NCBI GenBank assembly: GCA_029378245.1
Contig: JARKIF010000049.1
Span: 286,165 to 350,164, forward strand
Source: Roridomyces roridus
Taxonomy: Eukaryota > Basidiomycota > Agaricomycetes > Agaricales > Mycenaceae
Direction: 5' to 3'
DNA: 64,000 bases
Part shown: positions 20,770-32,901 of the stretch, in pieces
Layout: every line of letters begins with the position of its first letter
How positions within the stretch are numbered: the stretch's first letter is position 1
Notes under the pieces: generated by a model
What the model was told of the DNA's origin: nothing
The model's input: only the letters and a program-made list of their open reading frames with translations
Databases searched by the model: none
Program-made: the position numbers and the translations under genes

Positions 20770-21366
20770 CTAGACCAAAATCTCTTCCAGGATCGAGATA
20801 ATCTTCTCCACCTCCTCCATCGTGTTGTAATGCACGAGCGACACCCGCACCACGCCCTCCTCGGGGTCGACCGGGGGAGCCAACTGCTGAGAGAGAGTAT
20901 ACGCGTAAAAGTGTCCCCAACGAATACCGACCTGCATTTTTTGTCAGCCTTGCCCCAAGTGGAAGTAAGAGAAGAAAGACGCACCCCGCCTCTCTCATCA
21001 AACACCTTGACAATCTCCTTGGTCCGCATCGGACGCTCCCCAACGACGACAAACGACACAGTCGGCAGCCTCGTGTTGCTAGGCTCCTCGATACCTACGA
21101 CCCGGACACCCCTCTCAGATTGCTTGGGCTCGGTAAGGAACCCAAGGAGCCTGGTGACGAGTTTAGTCTCGTGCGCGGCGATCGCAGCGAATGTGGCGTC
21201 GAGATCCGCGGCGGGGGTGAGCGAGAGGAGGTACGGGATGACGGCCGTCGTTCCGTAGACAGTCTCGTACCCAGGTCCGCCGGGCTGGAGCTTGTAGGCA
21301 CCCGAGGCACGTAGGAAGTGGTGCACGATGGAGGAGATGGACGTGGCTAGGGCGGGGGCGTGCACA
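20770..21366 (-). pseudogene. PLP aminotransferase 3' fragment (left)
   Basis: This is the truncated copy of 27662-29104. It retains the C-terminal part of exon 3 (from about APALATSISSIVHHFLRASG) and exon 4, ending ISILEEILV at TAG 20770-20772. The catalytic lysine (FSFYK) and the whole N-terminal PLP-binding domain are missing because the duplicated block ends at about 21366. The remaining reading frame is open, so the truncation came with the duplication and not from slow decay. Confidence 0.88.
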
Positions 21367-21897
21367 ACCGCTGAGCGGTTTCGTGACCTCCATTGAAGAT
21401 GCCTCTGGCTTTCAAGTACTGTGTACTCTGAATTCATCGGGATTGGCTCACATTTCTTCTCGTGACCAGTTCCGCAGAGTCTCAAGCCACCAAGATTCAA
21501 GGCTTGAACGGCTGCGTCGCCAGCGAATCTCGACCACGTACCAAATGCTTGTTGAAGAAGTGCATGGGTGAGCCTTGGGTTAAAGAACGCTGGTCAAATG
21601 AGGCCACTCGGCCAATCACCCTCTGGTCTGGTTATGCCTTGAACATGGGTAAATTTAAAATCCGACTGGGCCAATATGGAGATGTTTTTCTTTCCAAACT
21701 TGCGCAATCGGGCTCCCTCGTTGCTTGTAGTATCTACATGCCTCTGTCATGTGGTCAGAATATATTCAATAGCGACAACGAAAAGAATACGCACATGGAG
21801 GATGGTACATCGTCAGAACCAAGATACGTCCTCGTCCGAGATAGACGATGTGATTGCTGCACAACGAGTGTAAGAAACTTGGGTTTCCGCAACGACG

Positions 21898-22775
21898 AGA
21901 ACTCACCTCCAATCCTACCCGCATGTCTGGCTCGAACGAATGCGTCTGCGACGTCCCAGTAGCTCACCCCTCCAGCTGCCCCGCGCTGCCAATCCAACGT
22001 AAAGTTGGATTGGTGAACCACGACAAACCGCTTATCGTCCAAAAACGGCTCGAGCGTTGAATCCATCTTGGCCGCGCTTTGCAGCAACACGATACATCCC
22101 AGCCGGGGACACGCAGGGAAGACGGATGCAAACAGGTATGCGCACATCTCCAGGGCGTTGAACGAAACGTGCGATAGAAGCGGGATGTGCCGTATCCCGG
22201 CGAGGTCGCTGTCGCTCACCTTGTAGCCCAGGAGCTCGAGGTGGGTGATAGTGCGACACAAGGGATGCGAGAAGTTGGTGGAAGAAGGAACGGAGAAAGT
22301 GTATTCGCACTTTAGAGCGATCCTCCGAACACACTTGAGCGATTGTACTTGATCCAAGGGCGTGCCCAGGAAATCAAAGAAATCGGTTACGTTGGTGCAT
22401 GTCTGGAGAATCAAGCGTGCATCCTCGTAGTATGTTTTCGGTGAATCTGTGTATCCAAGGAAAAGATGGCTCACGGCCTTTTGGAAGAAGTCTGCGGGTT
22501 TGGCCGCGAGGAGCCGTAGGAATATGGAGTAGGTAAAGGTCGGGATGCAGTCCATTTTAGCTTCTCCGTCCGAGAGGAAGACGACGCGATACAGTAACGG
22601 CTCCACCCTGAATGTGGGTGAGATCTCTGGCTGAACGATTGCGATTGACTTGCCAGGCTTTGACGCGATGAGCCACGAGCATGAGATTCGGGATTTGACG
22701 CGGGGAGGAGAAGCCCGACATCTCGAAGATTGTGCGCTCAAGGTCAAAGGGGACTCGTGGCGTATCCGAGGGCAT
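21898..22775 (-). pseudogene. F-box-like/LRR protein, probably damaged
   Basis: The N-terminus from ATG 22775 (MPSDTPRVPFDLERTIFEMS) and the segment PNLMLVAHRVKAW match agaric F-box-like proteins with the VEPLLYR motif. The continuation (VEPLLYRVVFLSDGEAKMDC onward, to DVADAFVRARHAGRIGG) lies in another frame. I found no intron that joins the two frames cleanly: the best acceptor (ACATTCAG) gives the wrong phase. It is therefore either a pseudogene or has an unusual splice. The C-terminal limit is approximate. It is single copy in this window. Confidence 0.5.
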
Positions 22776-23475
22776 CCTTGAGTCTGAAACCATGAGATGA
22801 ACGTTGGATGAGCGTTGGGAAAGGACAAGAGGGTGTGAGTCATCATCATTCATGATTGCATCAGATTTCGTTTCCAGCTGAGGAAGATGACCAACCCGGC
22901 TTCCATTTCTCCGCGATGAGACTGCTTTGATTTTCTCGCCGTTTATCCGCCAATTCGGCGCCGTACTTGCTATTTCAACCACATCATCGAAACTTTCGGG
23001 CCGCCTTCCTGATGGGATTCACAGGTCACACCGAACATCCGATTGAAATACATAGAACGGCCCAATGCGGGCCACAAGCGGGCCAAGTGCGGCCAGCGCC
23101 CATGGCTGCGGTTGACATTGATCGTGATGACACGCGTCACTGCCGCTCAGACTCACTTTTGCGAACTGCCATCTCCTGCCTTTCATGCCAGTTCTGCTCC
23201 GTCAAGACACCCGTTCCAGCCTGCTCAGCTGGTGGTCAGATAACAACCCACTTCTCCACGGGCCGACGATAAACCTTCACGCCGCGGCGAAGCACGGATG
23301 TATCACCGGCAAGCCCGTGGCTTTATCGCAAAGGATGCCGGTCGACAGCTTTCGAAGGAGTCGGTGGAGATCTACGGGAGCTACTTGTCGTGAGTGAAAA
23401 CGGTCACATTTCAAATTCATGGTCCATACGCATTAGCCATTCAGCTACAAGTATGTCGCCATCGACACTCGGCTC

Positions 23476-25929
23476 ATGGTTTTGAACCATTTGACTGCGA
23501 GCGCGTATATACAAGACACCGCCCAGCACATCTCGCAATCCTCCGTGCCGGAGCTGTGTGCAGAACTGCTTGCAAACCCGACTCTCCGGCAGGCGACTTG
23601 CTCGTTGATCGCAGTGTTGCTGGCTCATGCCTTGGGTGTGACACAGGTTAAGGCCGCGATTGAAGAGATTGTGAGCATGCTGTGGTGCGTCAATCGAGCT
23701 GTACCTTTTGCTTCGTGTTCAAGCCTTGACAATGCCAGTGAGGAGCAAACCGATGAGGTTGCTCGAGCACTTGCTTCCTCATCGACCAATGCTCTGCAAC
23801 TGGGTGGCGCCCGCCTGATCGCGTTCCTTTTGGCCTCACAGATCCCATTGGTGACAGAGTGGGCATGTGCCGTGATCGCAAAACTGGCAAGACACGCCCC
23901 TACAGAGCCAGTGAACTATACTCCGTTCGAACAGTTGCTGAATTTGGTGCAGTGAGTGAATTTCAGCTCACTTTGTGCGGATGAACGGTCTGAGACCGGC
24001 GACCAGAAACGCAGACGACCCCAGCTCCCTTCAGGCGCTCTTGGCGCTGGATGCCCTTGCTCAACATCCGGACGGCGCATCGGCTATTACTTCGACTGAT
24101 ATACTTGAGAACATATTAACGTCTCTCCATTCCAGGAGCGCAAACGTCCAGACTAGGATCTGCGTCCTCGTCGCGAGTCTGGCGAAACACAAACTTGCTT
24201 TATTGGTCATAATTGTTCTCTGGAACACTCCAGTAACCACCTCGTTGTTAAATGTCCTACCGTAAGTTCTTAGCCTTCATTGTGGATATGGACGTCGACC
24301 GTTTTGAACTAGTAGCGATCGAGATGATGACACGGTCCTCACCGCGACATTTGCACTATGCACTCTGGCAGAGCACTCGACCGCCGCAGGAGCTATCGTT
24401 TCCTCCGATGCTCTGGGCAATATTACTCGGCTACTCTTCCACAGGACTCCTGCGGTCAGAGACCAAGCCTGCATCCTGATCGACACCTTGGTCAAACATG
24501 CGCCTGTCGCGTCAGCCGGCACACTCTGGGCATCCCCTATCCACGAGCTACTGTCACAATTGAGGTTAGACTTCGATTTTCAGTGCGACCTTGGGTGTGC
24601 TGACCGCGACCCAGAACTGAGAATAACGACCAAATTTCCCGCCCGAGGTCGGAGTACCTTGATGACCCTGTTCTGTGGTCCATGTCCACTTTGACAGAAA
24701 TTGCCAAACACCCGCGAGGTGTAGAGGCTCTCATGGAGTCAGAAATGATCGTCAAAGTCGCGACATTCTTCGACTCGAGGAATGTATATGTCAGATCAGA
24801 GGCTTTCTCCCTCATCGAAGCAGTGGCGGCGCAAGGACTCCTTTCAAAGACGGCTCTCGGGAGGATCTCGTTGCAAAGAATGGAGCATCTCATTGAGCAA
24901 GTACCCTCTTCTTATCGGCAAATCTCCGCTAACTGACAAATGTTATGTTTTGGCAGGGAAGCAAATCCTGATATTGTGGTCGAAACAGTTTTCGCACTGA
25001 CGAGGATTTCTGGGCATCCCGATGGGGCAGCGGCGGTCATCAAGTCTCATGGTGTACTCGAAACCCTCGCCGCACTGCTTGAGTCCATGAACACAGAGAT
25101 CCAACGCAGGGCTTGTGTCTTCTTCTCCGCCCTAGCGGAGTACGAGTTCACCGTTCTCAACATTCTACGGGACATCCCAATCGAAATCGTCATAAATCTT
25201 CTAAAGTAGGTGGTGATGCGGGTGTCTTCAATGACTCTGACGTATTCTGCCCAGCAACAAAAATCGGGAGATTATTTTGGAAGCCATGTTCGCTTTGAGC
25301 AGGTTTGCTCAACACCCAGACGGCGCCGTCGCCGTCGTTGCAGCAAACATACTCGAATATGTGGAACAGTTACTTGCGTCCGAAAGTTCCCTGGTTCGAT
25401 TTTGGACCTGCGAACTCATCGCGACACTGGCGAAAAACGAGCTCGCCGTTTCTGCCATCCTGGTCGGATTGCCCATGGAAGCCTTGTTCTCTGCCTTACT
25501 GTAACCAACTCAGTTCATCCACCACAAACAACTCACTTACGGCTGTTTAGAGATGAAAACGACGATGTCGCCTCTCGCATGATGGTGGCGTTGCGTAAAA
25601 TTGCTCGGTGTGAAGCTGCGACGGCGCTTCCCGAAGCCCTCTCCCGATCCCAAATTCCGGAAAGGTTTGGACATTCGTCGACTGTGGTTACATTACTGGG
25701 GGAGATCTGCGCCGGAATCGCGGCGGTCGAAGATAGTCCTGAACTCATTCCAGAGAGCATCGTCGACTCACTTGGGCCGGAGAAAAGTTCTAAAAAGGCG
25801 GGATTAACAAGGTCTGCCTACCTGCATCGGCCCGTTTCGCTAATCATGACACGAAACCAGGTCTGTCAAAAGGAAACTTTTCTTCTGGAGGTCGTTGTAG
25901 ACGTTGAAACGGTTTCGCCCATTATCTGA
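23476..25929 (+). CDS. Armadillo/HEAT-type repeat protein
   Basis: Several exons, each carrying about one helical repeat, are separated by introns of about 50 bp. Recurring patterns are LDALAQHPDGASAI, MSTLTEIAKHPRGVEAL, ALTRISGHPDGAAAVIKSHG and ALSRFAQHPDGAVAVVAANI, each followed by an RxxACxLxxxLA-like helix. This spacing is typical of armadillo repeats, which bind protein partners. The ATG at 23476 is the first good start, but an additional upstream exon (before the donor at 23392) is possible. The last exon begins at about 25551 and ends at 25929. Exact splice sites were not all derived. Function unknown. Confidence 0.65.
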
Positions 25930-27661
25930 CATTGCTATCACGGTGGTAGTGGCAAGGAATTAAATTACGGATATGTATATACATGTAGGGAATTCGACCG
26001 ATTCTACTTGTCCACAACGCCATGCTCACTGATGGGCTAGTAGAGTCAGTCGTCTCGCGCGTGGATTAGACCCCAGCTTATGGAAGGTTGATTCTTCAGT
26101 GTCTTGGATTCCTCGGAAGCCAGCAGTGAAAATCTGAGCCTCTCTGTCAGAATTGGCGGACACGCTGTGGTTGAAATGTCACGTGCCTTCCGTTCAAAAG
26201 TGATTTCTGATTCACTGGAGCGAAGCCTGATATTCGGTATGCCCTATTGCTAGTCGAACTTTTGCACAATCCGATGCATAGATTCAAAGAAGCGCACAAA
26301 AAAAACACAAGAGACTATACAACTTCACCCTGAATCGAACAGGCTTCCGGCATACACCACGAACTCTGCCCCACTGATGGCGAGGTGTGCCCAGCACTGT
26401 AAAGTCTGCGGTCTTTCAGGCTCGTTCCATAAGAGCTTTGGGTTCTAAAGGGGAATTTTCAAAAAGTGCGACTTTCAATACACAGACATGAGCGAAGGCA
26501 GGAATCGAACCCATCTCATCCCTTCAGCCCTTAAATTCGGATATCCGGTCGTCCTTCGAATCTATTGCTTTTCTCCTTCGATCGCGCCACGGACTATTGC
26601 TGAGTCTGTTAAGTAATACGCCTGCGCATCCAGTTGGGTCTGACCCACCGTCCACGGTCCAGAACGGAACGCGGCAGTTTTGCATCCTTCCGTGTCGGGG
26701 GCAGACTTGAACAGCGACACAGAAGAAGACCATAGACGAACTCAATTATCGAACAGTCCCTCTCAAGGTGGGGCAAGTTTGGTTGAGCATTGGCTAAAAG
26801 AGTCAGCTTCTCGCTTCTCAAGGTCGCAGCCGGAGTCGAACCGGATGCACGCGACCTCGCCGCTGACAGTGAGTGGCTATGACTGTCAGTCGGTGGCTTG
26901 TTTCCAATGTGGCACGATGATTGAAATATTGAAGTCGGGTAAAAGAATTCAGCAGTAGCATCCAAGACATGAACGGCAGCTGCAGGAGCGTAGACGACCG
27001 ACGGGGCCCGAGATATGGGGGCACAGTACGGCCGCTGCAATCCGGGCATACAGACGTCGGCGTCCTATGTAGCCGTGCGGGAGATCGTAGAGCCATCAAC
27101 AAGTGTGCAGATGAGGCAGGTCAGATATTGCTCAGCTCGTATTGAAGAAGAGGAGCATCAAAGAAGACCACCAACGCAAGACATCTGAGGAGATGATGAG
27201 AGGGACTCGAGAGTTGCTGGCGACGATTCATCCCTTTTTTCATTCGTGTGTCTCGCCTCGATGAAGTCACTCCGAGTCATAGTACAAGGCGTGGCCGTCC
27301 CAGTCCTGCACAAAGTTTTTCTTGAGTTTTTCAACTGGCAACGTCGGTTTGATTCATTGAATCTTGCTGTAGAGATGTTGTTGTTTTTTTGTCTCTATGA
27401 TGCTGCCATCGACGAACCAAGTTCAAGGGTGGCAGACTTGGGCAGACATGACGGAAGAGGCCAAGAAGATTTGATGGGCCATCACTGCACATTTTCAGCT
27501 GCTTCCACCACGACCGTAACACCAACAAGCTCTCGCGCACACGGGATGGACGAATGAAAACCATGCAATTGTCGGATGAAGCCTAAGGTCCGCGGTCCGT
27601 GAAGCGCCGCGGCCGATCTGGTGTTCTTTTACCCACCCGACCCACTTTCTTCCCGTCCACC
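25930..27661. other. Gene-poor stretch with tRNA-like relics
   Basis: No protein gene is seen. On the minus strand, B-box-like T-arms occur at about 26325-26350 (CCTG, TTCGATT, CAGG), 26486-26506 (GGTTCGATTCC) and 26832-26856 (CCGG, TTCGACT, CCGG). None has a matching 5' acceptor strand that I could find, so they look like tRNA-derived repeats or dead tRNA genes. Confidence 0.35.
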
Positions 27662-29104
27662 ATGTCCACTCCCCATGTCCTCGACGTCGACTACGTGCGC
27701 TCTCAGTTCCCCGCTCTGAAATCGGGCTTCATCTACGCCGACAACGCTGGTGGTAGCCAGATCACCCAATCTGCGATCGATCGCATCGTCGACTATCTCT
27801 CAAACACCAATGTCCAGCTCGGCGCCGACTATAGCGTTTCCGTCCAATCGACGACCCGCGTAGACAGCGGCCCAGAGGAGGCGAGGAAGCTTTTCAATGC
27901 CGACGACAAGGCCGAGATCGTATTTGGATCGAGCTCGACTGCGAATATGGAGAATCTCGCGCGTGGCTTGGAGGACACCATCGAGGCTGGTGACGAGTTC
28001 ATCATCACCGGGGAGCATGAAGGTATGTTGCCCCACCCAATATTGTGCATGGACTGGCTTATCGTCCTTATCCAGCCAACGGCGGACCTTGGAAGAAACT
28101 GGCCGCTCGCCGTGGAGGGGTTGTCAAGTACTGGCACTCCTCGCCGACGAACCCCAACAACCCCTACTCCCTCAGCCTCAAGGTCGAGGAGCTCCTGCCG
28201 CTCATCACGGCCAAGACGCGCATCGTCGCCTTCACTGCGACATCCAACCTCCTCGGATCGGTCGTGCCAGTCCAGGAGATCACGAAAGCCGTGCGTGCAG
28301 AGGCGGCCAAGAAGGGTGCCAAGAATGTCCAGGTGTCCATCGACTGCGTGGCCTACGCTCCCCACCGCCGCATGGACGTCAAGGCGTGGGACATCGTGAG
28401 CTTCTTCACCTTCCTTTCCAAAGTCATTCATTCTCACCCTATATGCAAAGGACTTTTGCGTCTTCTCCTTCTACAAAGTCTACGCGCCTCACATCTCCGC
28501 TCTCTACGTGCGCGCCCCCGCCCTAGCAACCTCCGTCTCCTCCATCGTGCATCACTTCCTACGCGCCTCGGGTGCGTACAAGCTCCAGCCCGGCGGACCT
28601 GGGTACGAGACTGTCTACGGAACGACGGCCGCCATCCCGTACCTCCTCTCGCTCACCCCCGCCGCGGATCTCGACGCCACATTCGCTGCCATCGCCGCAC
28701 ACGAGACTAAACTCGTCACCAGGCTCCTTGGGTTCCTTACCGAGCCCAAGCAATCTGAGAGGGGTGTCCGGGTCGTAGGTATCGAGGAGCCTAGCAACAC
28801 GAGGCTGCCGACTGTGTCGTTTGTTGTCGTTGGGGAGCGTCCGATGCGGACCAAGGAGATTGTGAAGGTGTTTGATGAGAGAGGCGGGGTGCGTTTTTTT
28901 CGCTTTAGAATTTTACTTGGACAAGGCTGATGAAAGATGCAGGTCGGTATTCGTTGGGGACACTTTTACGCGTATACCCTCTCTCAGCAGTTGGCTCCCC
29001 CTGTCGACCCCGAGGAGGGCGTGGTGCGGGTCTCGCTCGTGCATTACAACACGATCGAGGAGGTGGAGAAGATCATCTCGATCCTGGAAGAGATTTTGGT
29101 GTAG
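27662..29104 (+). CDS. PLP-dependent aminotransferase class V (cysteine desulfurase-like), complete
   Basis: Fold-type I PLP enzyme related to the SufS-like/cysteine desulfurase group; the substrate is not predictable. A four-exon model fits: 27662-28022, 28076-28395, 28451-28888 and 28943-29104, giving 426 aa. Motifs include IYADNAGGSQ near the N-terminus, FGSSSTANMENLARGL, the PLP-phosphate Asp region VSIDCVAYAPHR, and the catalytic lysine in FCVFSFYKVYAPH (about K236). Only the part from about 28508 onward is mirrored in the left arm. This is the only complete copy, and it straddles the duplication edge. It converges on F-box B, 36 bp apart. Confidence 0.88.
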
Positions 29105-29140
29105 TCTGTATATTCATAAAACCAAAATTGTACCAAGCTA

Positions 29141-30406
29141 TCAATGTGATAAAGTGACCTCGAGCCCTTCCGTCCGCAGTAATTTCACCATCCCTTTAAA
29201 GGACTTGGTGTAACTCTGAACATGGGCACCGACAATCTCAAGCGCCTTCCAACACCTCACGGGAGACGGGTCGTGATCATCCAACAAATCTCGAAGCTCT
29301 TCATCCGTCCACCACCGCGAGAGAATCATCTCACTCAATATCGACTCGTTGACCGTCCCGTGAAACTCTTGGAGGGAGAGCCGTTCGAGGCTAGCGGCGA
29401 CATGCACTGCTGTCTCGGAGAATTGGAGGACCTGTAATAACGGGTTGATCGACGAATGAAGGCCTTCGACGCTCAATGAGACGAGGTGGGGTGATTCCGA
29501 GAGGATGCGGATGACGTGCTCGGAGGCACGTACTGCGCCGGATATGTGGAGTTCTCGGATATTGGGAGAGCGGTGTTGAAAGTCTGTGAAATCGGAGGGG
29601 GACCAGTCGATGCCGCGCGCTTGGATGGAAAGGTCCGAGAGTGCGGGGAGGGAGAGGGCTGTAAAGAATGGAGTGATGTAGTGGTTGTATGGGTCCCTTG
29701 CGAAGATGATTCGGAGGCGTTCCAAGCACGCTAGGTGCACGATTCGGTCTATAGAAGAGGGTTCGGCCCATGGTATCACTTTGGTGAAAACTGCGGAGAA
29801 GAGGGCATTGGTGCATTGTGCTAGGATGTCGAGGCAGTCTTGAGCGGGATGTGCGAAATCCCAAATCGTGATGCGTGTGAGCTGCGACCAGGGCATGTGG
29901 ATGCACTCCATGTCTGGGACTTGGAGAGAGATGGTGCGGAGGCGGGGAGCGCTGAGGAAGACCGTTATTGGCGAGGAGTAGGTGTGCGCAATCACATCGA
30001 GGTGTTCGAGATGCTGTAGCGCATCGACGGGGATGTGGCGCACGAATTCAAGGAGAGGCGAAGCGTCTGGTACTTCGTTTGTCAGGGTGATGGGGATGAG
30101 GAGTGGCGCTGAACGCTCCAAGAAGGATTTCGAGGTGGATAAATAGGTATCTGACGATGCCCGCTTTAGATTTAGTCCAAGCGGGCGGTTCCAAAGACGG
30201 GGCATCGCGCAAGCCAAACGTCTCCAATGGGCGCAAACGTGGGAGATGGCGAGGACCTGCCTCAGCCAATCTCTGACCGAGTCGACCGCCAACAAGAATG
30301 TTTCGGAAAGTAACTCGGTCGGGAGTTTGTGAATGGGCGTGACGACTTGAAAGGCAGGTGGCGACTGCACTCGGTCACGGAGGCGGCTAGCCATTTCTAA
30401 AGACAT
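29141..30406 (-). CDS. F-box protein B, right copy
   Basis: Mirror copy of 19398-20729, 421 aa from ATG 30406. The F-box (HKLPTELLSETFLLAVD) and leucine-rich segments are kept. An in-frame loss of 66 bp removes 22 residues between LEFV and RHIP (about 30048) relative to the left copy, cutting one leucine-rich segment. The frame is otherwise open. Whether it still works is unknown. Confidence 0.8.
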   Translation of the reverse strand: MSLEMASRLRDRVQSPPAFQVVTPIHKLPTELLSETFLLAVDSVRDWLRQVLAISHVCAHWRRLACAMPRLWNRPLGLNLKRASSDTYLSTSKSFLERSAPLLIPITLTNEVPDASPLLEFVRHIPVDALQHLEHLDVIAHTYSSPITVFLSAPRLRTISLQVPDMECIHMPWSQLTRITIWDFAHPAQDCLDILAQCTNALFSAVFTKVIPWAEPSSIDRIVHLACLERLRIIFARDPYNHYITPFFTALSLPALSDLSIQARGIDWSPSDFTDFQHRSPNIRELHISGAVRASEHVIRILSESPHLVSLSVEGLHSSINPLLQVLQFSETAVHVAASLERLSLQEFHGTVNESILSEMILSRWWTDEELRDLLDDHDPSPVRCWKALEIVGAHVQSYTKSFKGMVKLLRTEGLEVTLSH

Positions 30407-30539
30407 GTGGCGAGAGTCAGAGGCGGTGTCTTTGTGGGCTCTCGAGGACGCGGAACGCAAGAGGCGCGGTGACGTAATCACCCTCTCTCTCTCTTTCTCC
30501 TCATGACGCACGGCGCACGATCAACAACGGCTGAACGCA

Positions 30540-32071
30540 ATGCACCAACGACATCTTCGCGACTGGCGTCGACGACGCACACCAGTAGTCGCCTTTCTTC
30601 ACTCTCACCGACTCTTCCTCGGCTCTGTCACTTTCTCGCTGGCGACAGCCACTTTCGTGGCCGTCCACCTCGGCTTCTTCTCCACCCTCCTCGTGTACCT
30701 TCCACTCGTCGTCATCTGCGTCCCTGGATTGGCTATCCTCGACGCCATCGACATCCGGAGCATCCACGCATGGCCCAAACGCAGGCGCATTCGCTTCGCC
30801 CTGTGCGCCTCCTGGCTGGCCTTCATCCTCCTCGCACCCACGTACCCCACCGTCGGGCGCTCATCCTACATGAGCCCCAGAGCACCACTTCCCGTTCTTC
30901 AGCCCAACGCGACGTACTTGATCGCTGCGAATCTATACGACTACGCCGTGCATCTGCCTGTATGGACGAAGCAGATGGGGCTGCTCATCAATCACCTCGG
31001 GAGGCAGAACGTCTTGGTGTCCGTGTACGAGTCCAACTCGCACGACCAGACCAAGGCTCTGCTCCGCGATTTCGAGAAGCAGCTCAAGACTGCCGGGGTG
31101 AGGAGTCATGTGGTGCTGGATACGGATGGGAGGCGAAGGGAGGGGTGGGCGATGAATGGGCACGAGCGCGTGCAGTACATGGCCGACATGCGGAACAAGG
31201 CGCTTGAGCCGCTCCAGGGCGGGCTCGACGGTCGGAGCTTTGACAAGGTCATATTCTTCAATGACGTCTACTTTGAATGGAGTGCGTTTTCTACCCTCTG
31301 CCTCTCTGCGTCTCGGTGCTGATACTTCCACGTCAAGAGTCCATTCTGCGACTACTCGCCACGAAGGAGGGAAACTTCGACCTTGCGTGCGGGCTCGACT
31401 TTGACGGGATAGGGCTATATGACACGTCAGTCCCGCAACGAGCGCTCTTCTCGCCTAACCCCTTCTCTAGCTGGGTGATCCGAGACTCTTGTGGCCAACG
31501 GACCAAGGAGATATGGCCCTACTTCTCCTTTGACGACGCCGCAGTGGAGAGTCTGCGTCGTGAGGAGCCTGTCGAGGTCGCCACGTGCTGGAACGGCGTC
31601 GCGGCATTTGACGCCCAGTGGTTCCTGCCCTCGTCATCAAGTACGTCGTCCTCCCCAGGCTCTGGCCGTGCTCATCCCAAAGCAGACGGCCACCCGCTGC
31701 AGTTCCGTGCCGACACGCCCTGCGCGGAATCCGAGTGTTTCCTCATCTCATATGACATGCATCTGCGCACGGCACCCCGCCGTCCGCGTATCTACGTCAA
31801 TCCCACCGTCAACGTCGGTGAGCAGCACATCCGCCTTACGATCTCGACTTCCGTGCTTACCCTCCTCACAGCGTACACGCCACACAATTGGCTGTACTAC
31901 GGGAAACTGAAGCATCTTACCTTGACGCGTCCGTGGCGCGTCGTATGGGAGGACTGGATCGCGCACCGCCTCTTTTGGTGGGTGTCGGACCATTTTTGGC
32001 TCAAGGACGAGGCGTGTGGGTTTGAGCACGAGGGGATCGTCAAAGCTGCTCATTGTCCGGCTTCTTTGTAA
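30540..32071 (+). CDS. CAP59-type mannosyltransferase (GT69), right copy
   Basis: Five exons fit exactly: 30540-31281, 31338-31425, 31471-31640, 31683-31817 and 31872-32071, giving 444 aa. Motifs match the left copy: VSVYESNSHDQTKALL, MADMRNKALEPL, FDKVIFFNDVYF and LDFDGIGLYDTWVIRD. The C-terminus AYTPHNWLYYGKLKHLTL is encoded by the last exon, which also lies in direct repeat B'. The N-terminus has hydrophobic segments suited to Golgi membrane anchoring. The 5' region is shared with F-box B. Confidence 0.87.
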
Positions 32072-32186
32072 TGTATATATGTACGTACTAATCTAAGCTC
32101 TCTTGCTTGACTTCCTCTGGGATCTCGGGTCCTTTGTAGTGATATCTGCCGCTGATGAATCGCACTCATGAGGCCAAAGGCGACGA
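31815..32186 (-). repeat. Direct repeat B' (right arm)
   Basis: Counterpart of 17602-17996: CAP59 last exon plus an orphan permease 3' end (about 32090-32186, minus strand). Together with 38219-38600 it brackets the right NB-ARC gene. Confidence 0.75.
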
Positions 32187-32901
32187 AGGCAGCTTCAACA
32201 AGCCGTGACGACGGGCATCGGCCATGACATTAGCCTGATGCAGAGTCCGGCCAACATTCAGATATTCCAAAATAAAGAGGCCCTCAGAAGAAAAAAACAC
32301 GACTTGAAGATCTGTGGTGAATCTTTGCGTAATCTACACAGATTCATGATGGATCCCTCTGATTCCCTGGAGAAAAGGGGTGGAGACACAAAAGCCCCAG
32401 AGATCTGAGGATTTATGTGAAAAGACAGATCTTTGAAGAAATACATCAATCTGCAAGGTTGAGCAAAAAAAAAAAGTGGGCCGTGGAAAAAAATATATAT
32501 ATTTTTTTTGTCCACCGCACTCAATCCGATCAGAGCAGCAAAGATCAACAAAGGCAGAAAGTACATGATCGAGGGGTGGTGGATTTGAAAAAAACTGAGT
32601 ACTCATTCCATTTCGCACATCTCACAATGTACTTCATTTCATAAGTTCTGGTGCCCTTGGAACACAGAAACTTGGAAGTCGAGCCCCTCTGCCTCTTGGT
32701 ACCGCCCCAGTCCCCTGTATGTGTCTGCAAGGTTGGCCATTGCAAACAGAATGTCAGGATGGTCATTGCCAAGGAGTTTCTGGCGCCCTTGGAGCACAGA
32801 AAGTTCAAGCCCCTCTGCCTCTGGGTACCGTCCCAGTTGCCTGTATGTGCCTGCAAGGTTTGCCATTGCCAACAGAGTGTCAGGATGGTCATTGCCAAAG
32901 A

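Larger units (their letters stand above)
2853..21366. repeat. Left arm of giant inverted duplication
   Basis: This 18.5-kb arm mirrors 28508-48332. Ten loci occur in opposite orientation and reversed order: tRNA-Ser, F-box A, MFS, FAD monooxygenase, nicotinamidase, amino-acid permease, NB-ARC/TPR, CAP59, F-box B and the aminotransferase 3' half. Long coding stretches are nearly identical, while introns and intergenic DNA show many small indels. The outer edge lies just beyond the tRNA. The inner edge falls inside aminotransferase exon 3, where similarity stops at about 21366. A 1.1-kb transposon at 12533-13646 occurs only in this arm. Confidence 0.9.
21367..28507. other. Unique spacer between the inverted arms
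   Basis: About 7.1 kb present once. It contains a damaged F-box-like gene, an armadillo-repeat gene, a gene-poor stretch with tRNA-like relics, and aminotransferase exons 1 and 2 plus the start of exon 3. Nothing here is mirrored. The segment 21367-21897 holds no recognised gene. Confidence 0.75.

Noticed and set aside
26480..26870. Functional tRNA genes in the spacer
   Set aside because: T-arms are recognisable but acceptor and D-arms do not fold; they do not make complete tRNAs.
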